Positions 55,703 to 60,000 of a DNA stretch of 60,000 nt are shown here, piece by piece. The stretch is taken from contig NC_088308.1 of the NCBI RefSeq assembly GCF_910592395.1, forward strand, positions 16,447,501 to 16,507,500, written 5' to 3'. Both the position numbers and the translations under genes were made by a program. The notes below the pieces were generated by a model. It worked only from the letters and a program-made list of their open reading frames with translations. It did not search any database and was not told the origin of the DNA. Numbering within the stretch: position 1 is the stretch's first letter; the number at the start of each line of letters is the position of its first letter. Origin of the DNA: Lineus longissimus. Lineage: Eukaryota; Nemertea; Pilidiophora; Heteronemertea; Lineidae.

Positions 55703-56845
55703 GGAACGCTATCAAATTCCTGAACGCTTAATTGTTATTGAAACAAGCAGAGAAATTTATGCCATTTAACCCCCGTGACCTTGAAAATTCGATGAAATCA
55801 AGAACTGATTTGACATATACCGTATGGTGGCTAGATGTACCCATGATATGAGATTGGTTGCAATCGGGCACGTATTTATACCCTTTAGGCGCCAGACATA
55901 TCATAAATAATTCAGCTTTTATATCAACGGTCTTCAGCACTTTCATGGAATTTCGTACTGTTTTGCATAGATATGGGAAAACAAAGCAGACTCCCTGCCA
56001 TCTTAACGAAAATTATAAAGTGTTACTTCTGGCCACCTATGGCTGACCTCGACAGCGGAAATTTTCATCGCGAAATATTTTCACAGGACCATATACAAAC
56101 TCGGCCCGCAATATGTCCTCAGTGGAGGAGTACCAAACATGCACCAAAGTTTCAACTTGGTACTTAAACGGTTTAGGAGGAGATATCACTTTCGAACGGA
56201 CTGACATCGACTGAGGGACAGACATACGGACTGACGGCGAACGGTAATACAATATCTCCCAATTTTTTTTCGGAAAACGGGGAGATAATTATTGAGGGTG
56301 CCGAAGGCCGTATTCCACTGAAGCAATTTACCAAGCAACTAACAAAGTTTGCCGCTTCGTTTACTGTTTTGCCTTCGAAATACCCGTTTTTTCCACTGTC
56401 GTCACGGCAAGACTGCGTGACATTTTCTACTTCTACACTGGCTCACTTTCAAGCAATCCTTTGACACAATTGTTAAAATATAAGCATTTTACATCTATGT
56501 TGTAACTTTGACTAACCCGTATTGTGAATCTTATAGAGGGTTTAGATGGAAGAATGTCAGTAACAGCTAGGTCACTATGACACTATGGAGCCATCATTCC
56601 AATGGATGGTGCCAAACTTGCCCAAGAATACATACTAGAGATGATACGATGTGGATGCACTAGCAACTAGTGCTGATCTATATCATAATACTATAAGGCG
56701 GCTCGCTAAAGTGCCATTTGGGGGTCGTGTTTCGTCTCGAAATTTTGCACGTTTGCAGGTGATATGTTATCCTGATGCAACGTCATGTTTATTTTCGGAA
56801 ATTTACTTCAGCGGAGCAGTAATGAGGGATTTTTAATCGGACACG
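55703..56845. other. presumed 3' UTR and spacer
   Basis: Follows the stop of the GON gene. GACGGACTGACATCGACTGAGGGACAGACATACGG-like short repeats occur near 56196-56240. No further gene recognised. Confidence 0.35.
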
Positions 56846-57756
56846 GTCAATTCTCCTTATCACTCACGGAAGCCAAGCCATTGCTGTTCAGTTATGCAGG
56901 GGATTAATGAATCACCTGCACTCCCTGTGGGGTGACTAACACTACCTGTTGAACGGCTGGCTGTAGGGGGATGATTGGAACAGCCTGTACACGTGTTGAC
57001 CTGCTGAACCAAGGTTAATGTTATTTTCAATCCACGATTGTAGGTCACCTGATCTTCGAGATTTCGCGGGAAAGAAATTGTAAACAAACGCATGTGTGCA
57101 GTTCAAATGTAAACAAAAATGTATTTTGATACATTTGGTTGCTGGACTTGGGTTTTCCTGCAGTAAGGAGCTGGGGTCAAATTGATGGTCTATCGTATAT
57201 TGGTACTGTATTAGCCAGAGCTAGCCCTTGATTATGAAGGGATTTTCAAATTAAGGTTACAATGGTATGTTTATGTGCTCACCACAGCTTTCAAAACTTG
57301 ATGTATCTGAAGAGGCACTCTGAACTTGGCATGGCCTTATCAAGGAGCTGCTCACGGTGCTGAACTTCTAGCTTGCTTGTCGACTAAGTGCCTTGCCCGA
57401 GATCATGCTACATGTAGGAGGAGCACGCATTTTAAAGTTTTAGTAGTGATAGTGCAATTGGTCCGAGCCATTTGGAGGCCGACATGTGAAGGCCTATCTG
57501 GGTTCTCCTTCATCTCCGTATAAAAAGGGGCATATTGCTGACTAAAGAACGAGGTATATTCACATTGCCTCATCATCTCATTCGGACCAATTGATTTACT
57601 TTTATATGCACGCATACAGCACACCACAGGGTCCGAGTCTGTGGACAAATGGTTGGTTTAATTTGTCTCTTCGATATTGCTCCTTTGATATTGCATTATA
57701 TTTTCATTGCAATTCAATCTATTCAAGGTATAGCCCATTTGAACCTGCCTGCGCCA
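56846..57756 (-). repeat. dispersed ~900-bp repeat 'D', copy 2
   Basis: Inverted relative of 20275-21177, with the same block order (GTCAATTCTCCTTA at one end, GCCTGCGCC at the other). Similarity looks around 85-90% by eye with scattered indels. It lies in the spacer after the GON gene. Confidence 0.75.
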
Positions 57757-58778
57757 CGGGTACAATGCTAGTATCATTTAATGCTAAATACAGTATGACA
57801 CCCTGACATGGGTTCGTTCCCACGAGGGTCCGCCGGCGCCTTACCATCGTACGGTGTTAACGGTGCTACTGGATCACAAGATGCATTGTTATGCAAAGAT
57901 TGCCATAGGTCTTGCTTAAATGAGTCGATCGTTTGAAATGTACTTATGCATATCATTGAAAAGAGTCTAGCACACATTTTTGACGACATTTTATGCCACT
58001 TGCTCCCCTTTGTACACATACTTTAGGTTTTCACAGACCAAGCAATAGTCTGTTTTCAAATGTTTTTTTTTTCATTTGTTCTCGGGCCCAGAGAACAGGA
58101 AATGTGACGATGTCTTAATGGTAGAGATGAATTATGATGATCGTGGATAAAGATGTCATTTCTGCAACAGTCAAAAAGGCCCAGAATTTCACAATGAACC
58201 GAAATTAGAAAACAAACTCACTCGCATTTAAGCGACCCCTCATGACTCTTGGAGCATACATTGAGCCGGTTTGAGGTTGTTGGGAAGGAGGAATATTGTG
58301 CCGGTCACACTTTGGCAATTAAGTGTCACTAAATGCATTTGCGGATATATCGCGTCCTCCTTGATTATATTCCATGCCTATATGCTTTAATTTATACTAT
58401 AATGCGCGTTGTGGCCACTAAATAGGAGGCGATTTTTGTTTCAAAATTGGGCCTCGGAAATGCGACGAATTCTTGCAACTTTTGGCTTCGTAGGTGTGGA
58501 TCATAAGTAAGAGTGTCACTGAGGGTGTCATACGTCGAATATCTTGGTGGTTTTGGAATAAATAACAACTTTGTGGAGATGACGTCAACTGGAGAGCTCC
58601 AAGTAATCTCTTCGCCGAGAAGTCCATCAGTAATTTCTCTGCATTATTACCGTCACGAAAATTGCCGAGCCACCTCCCACCTCCGCTATCAACCAATCAG
58701 ATGTCCTGTTCAAATGGTCCCTTCCATGCGCGCATCATCCACCAATCAAAATCGACGTCACTGACGCCAGCATGCAAG
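57757..58778. other. no gene seen; promoter-like end
   Basis: Mostly spacer. The last 120 bases become GC-richer, with two AACCAATCA/CACCAATCA CCAAT-type motifs (about 58693, 58740) and CGACGTCACTGACG just before the start at 58779, as in a TATA-less promoter. Confidence 0.4.
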
Positions 58779-58901
58779 ATGGCGGCGCCCATATCTGAAG
58801 GAAAAATGCTGCTTTTCCACCTCCAGACAGCCATTTATTCACAAATAGCTCATCTTAGGACACAATGTACCCAACGGGAGACAAGATTTACGCACACACC
58901 G
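58779..58901 (+). CDS. probable first coding exon of a downstream gene
   Basis: ATG lies in CAAGATGGCGGCGCC, a YY1-type start element common at animal TATA-less promoters. The frame gives 41 codons (MAAPISEGKMLLFHLQTAIY..., ending RETRFTHTP) up to a donor ACACCG|GTAACT, phase 0. CCAAT motifs and a CRE-like CGACGTCA lie within 100 bases upstream. Read through, it would stop at 58910. No next exon lies in the window as far as I can see, so the product is unknown. Confidence 0.4.
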
Positions 58902-59982
58902 GTAACTTAAACCATTCTGGCGCTAATCGCTGGCTGATATCGAGTACATCACCAGTCTGCACCATCTTGGTTTTCCGAGAATTGGTTTAGTATTGTGGAC
59001 GCCTGTACATCATGCACATGGCTACATTGTTCCGTTTTCAAGAAGTATTGCACTCATGAAAAAAAGTGTTGCTCACAAACCAGCACCCCATTTACACAAA
59101 ACCCACAACATACCAGCACCCACACAATCCGATTTTTATACCTCGAACAGCCCGCGCCACGGGTATATGCTTCTGCTTAATTGGCGAATTGCAGCCAACT
59201 TGTCTTCAGAATCCGAATGAGCACAGTGCCTATACTTGACCTCTGTGAAAGTAATCAGAATCAGCACTGGGCCTACTTGTCTGTAGTGAAAGTGATCGGT
59301 ATCCGCCTTGAGTCTACTTGTCTTCTGTGAGAGTGATCAAAATCAGTACCGGGTCTTTTTTTCTTCTGCGAAAGTGATCAAAAAATGAAATGGTTGAAAT
59401 CAACTATATGTTATGGTCATCACTAACCAGATTCAATAAATCGATTATTAGGAACAGCAATTCAATAGTTGATTACCATAACCACAGGTAAATGGTTGAC
59501 ATATGAAATATGTCGCAACTGTTAAAATCTAACCATTTCGTAGTAACTTTGACCAATCGGAATAGTGAATCTTAGCAAGTTGCATTGTGACTGATGACTT
59601 CGCAGCAATATTAGTTGTACTTTAACAAATGATGTTGTTGCTGTTTCAAAACATCTACTCGTTGTTTTAACTAAGTGGCATTGTTGACAGCTCATCACAT
59701 TTAGTGGACAATTTGTTGTAACCATATGATATTGTTGAAGTTTCCACTTGTGCAATAGCTGTTTTAACTGTATGAAATGGTCTTTAGTGTAACCACATCA
59801 TTCATTGGCTGATTGAACAATATTATAGCAATTGTCAGAACCTCAACAATTTACATTAGTCCTGATGACATCACAATTTGTTGTAATATTATTCTTTGTA
59901 GAGCTGATCCTTATCTATGTCATGTATGTACAGTGTATATGCATACGATATAGATTTTTATTCGTAACAAGTAGTTATAGAC
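58902..59982. other. no gene seen
   Basis: Possible first intron. Around 59225-59400 AGTGATCAGAATCAGYACYGGGYC-like units recur three or four times. No exon recognised. Confidence 0.35.
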
Positions 59983-60000
59983 GGTAGTTGATAAAGCTTG
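59983..60000 (+). mobile_element. start of another 'B' element, cut by the window edge
   Basis: The last 18 bases are GGTAGTTGATAAAGCTTG, identical to the left end of B2 and B4. A fifth copy of B probably continues beyond the window. The base run before it (GTTATAGAC) is the candidate left half of its 9-bp duplication. Confidence 0.7.

Overview
The window looks like nuclear DNA of an invertebrate animal, probably marine. Genes are split into short exons with GT-AG signals. The only long open frame (1154 codons) is a LINE polyprotein. Metazoan repeat classes are dense: LINE, BEL/Pao, PIF/Harbinger, Mutator-like and fold-back elements, and tRNA-derived SINEs. A 2A-bearing LINE and a GON-domain gene fit a cephalochordate, ambulacrarian or lophotrochozoan, but I cannot name the species. 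Most bases are repeats or unrecognised spacer.

Layout. 1-10.6 kb holds small inverted-repeat elements and diverged tandem repeats. A TATA promoter and a tiny first exon lie near 10.7-10.8 kb. 11.2-14.1 kb holds MITEs, including one with Harbinger-type termini. 15.0-19.8 kb is an apparently full-length, intact LINE with an 8-bp target duplication, three 85-bp monomers in its 5' leader, and a 2A ribosome-skipping motif after a hydrophobic leader. 24.3-27.1 kb is a broken BEL/Pao retrotransposon with a recognisable primer-binding site. L2/CR1-like LINE 3' fragments lie at 27.4-28.2 and 42.3-42.9 kb.

Host genes, all on + as far as I can see. (1) A set of phase-compatible exons at 10.8, 23.0, 29.4 and 31.7 kb, and at 37.6 and 38.2 kb, ends in a stop at 38,432. 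A second TATA promoter with a short ATG exon lies at 32.7 kb. At least one exon is unaccounted for. (2) A gene at 47.3-55.7 kb has a PAN/Apple-like exon followed by three exons that together make a complete C-terminal GON domain, with phases that agree at every junction. (3) A probable first exon starts at an AAGATGGCGGC start near 58.8 kb.

The most unusual content is several groups of fold-back transposons whose arms are arrays of short units. One group of four elements has termini TATGGC...GCCATA. In the best case it has a 6-bp target duplication, proven by an empty copy of the same site elsewhere in the window. The four share their ends but not their arm sequence. Another group (one element at 35.9-37.5 kb and the repeated 'B' element) makes exact 9-bp duplications, as Mutator-like elements do. 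The 35.9 kb element carries an exon-like chromo/Tudor-like segment. A unit made of B, a long palindrome 'C', and a second B is present twice in opposite orientation around the 5' half of the GON gene. A 4-kb intron of that gene is almost entirely nested copies of these elements.
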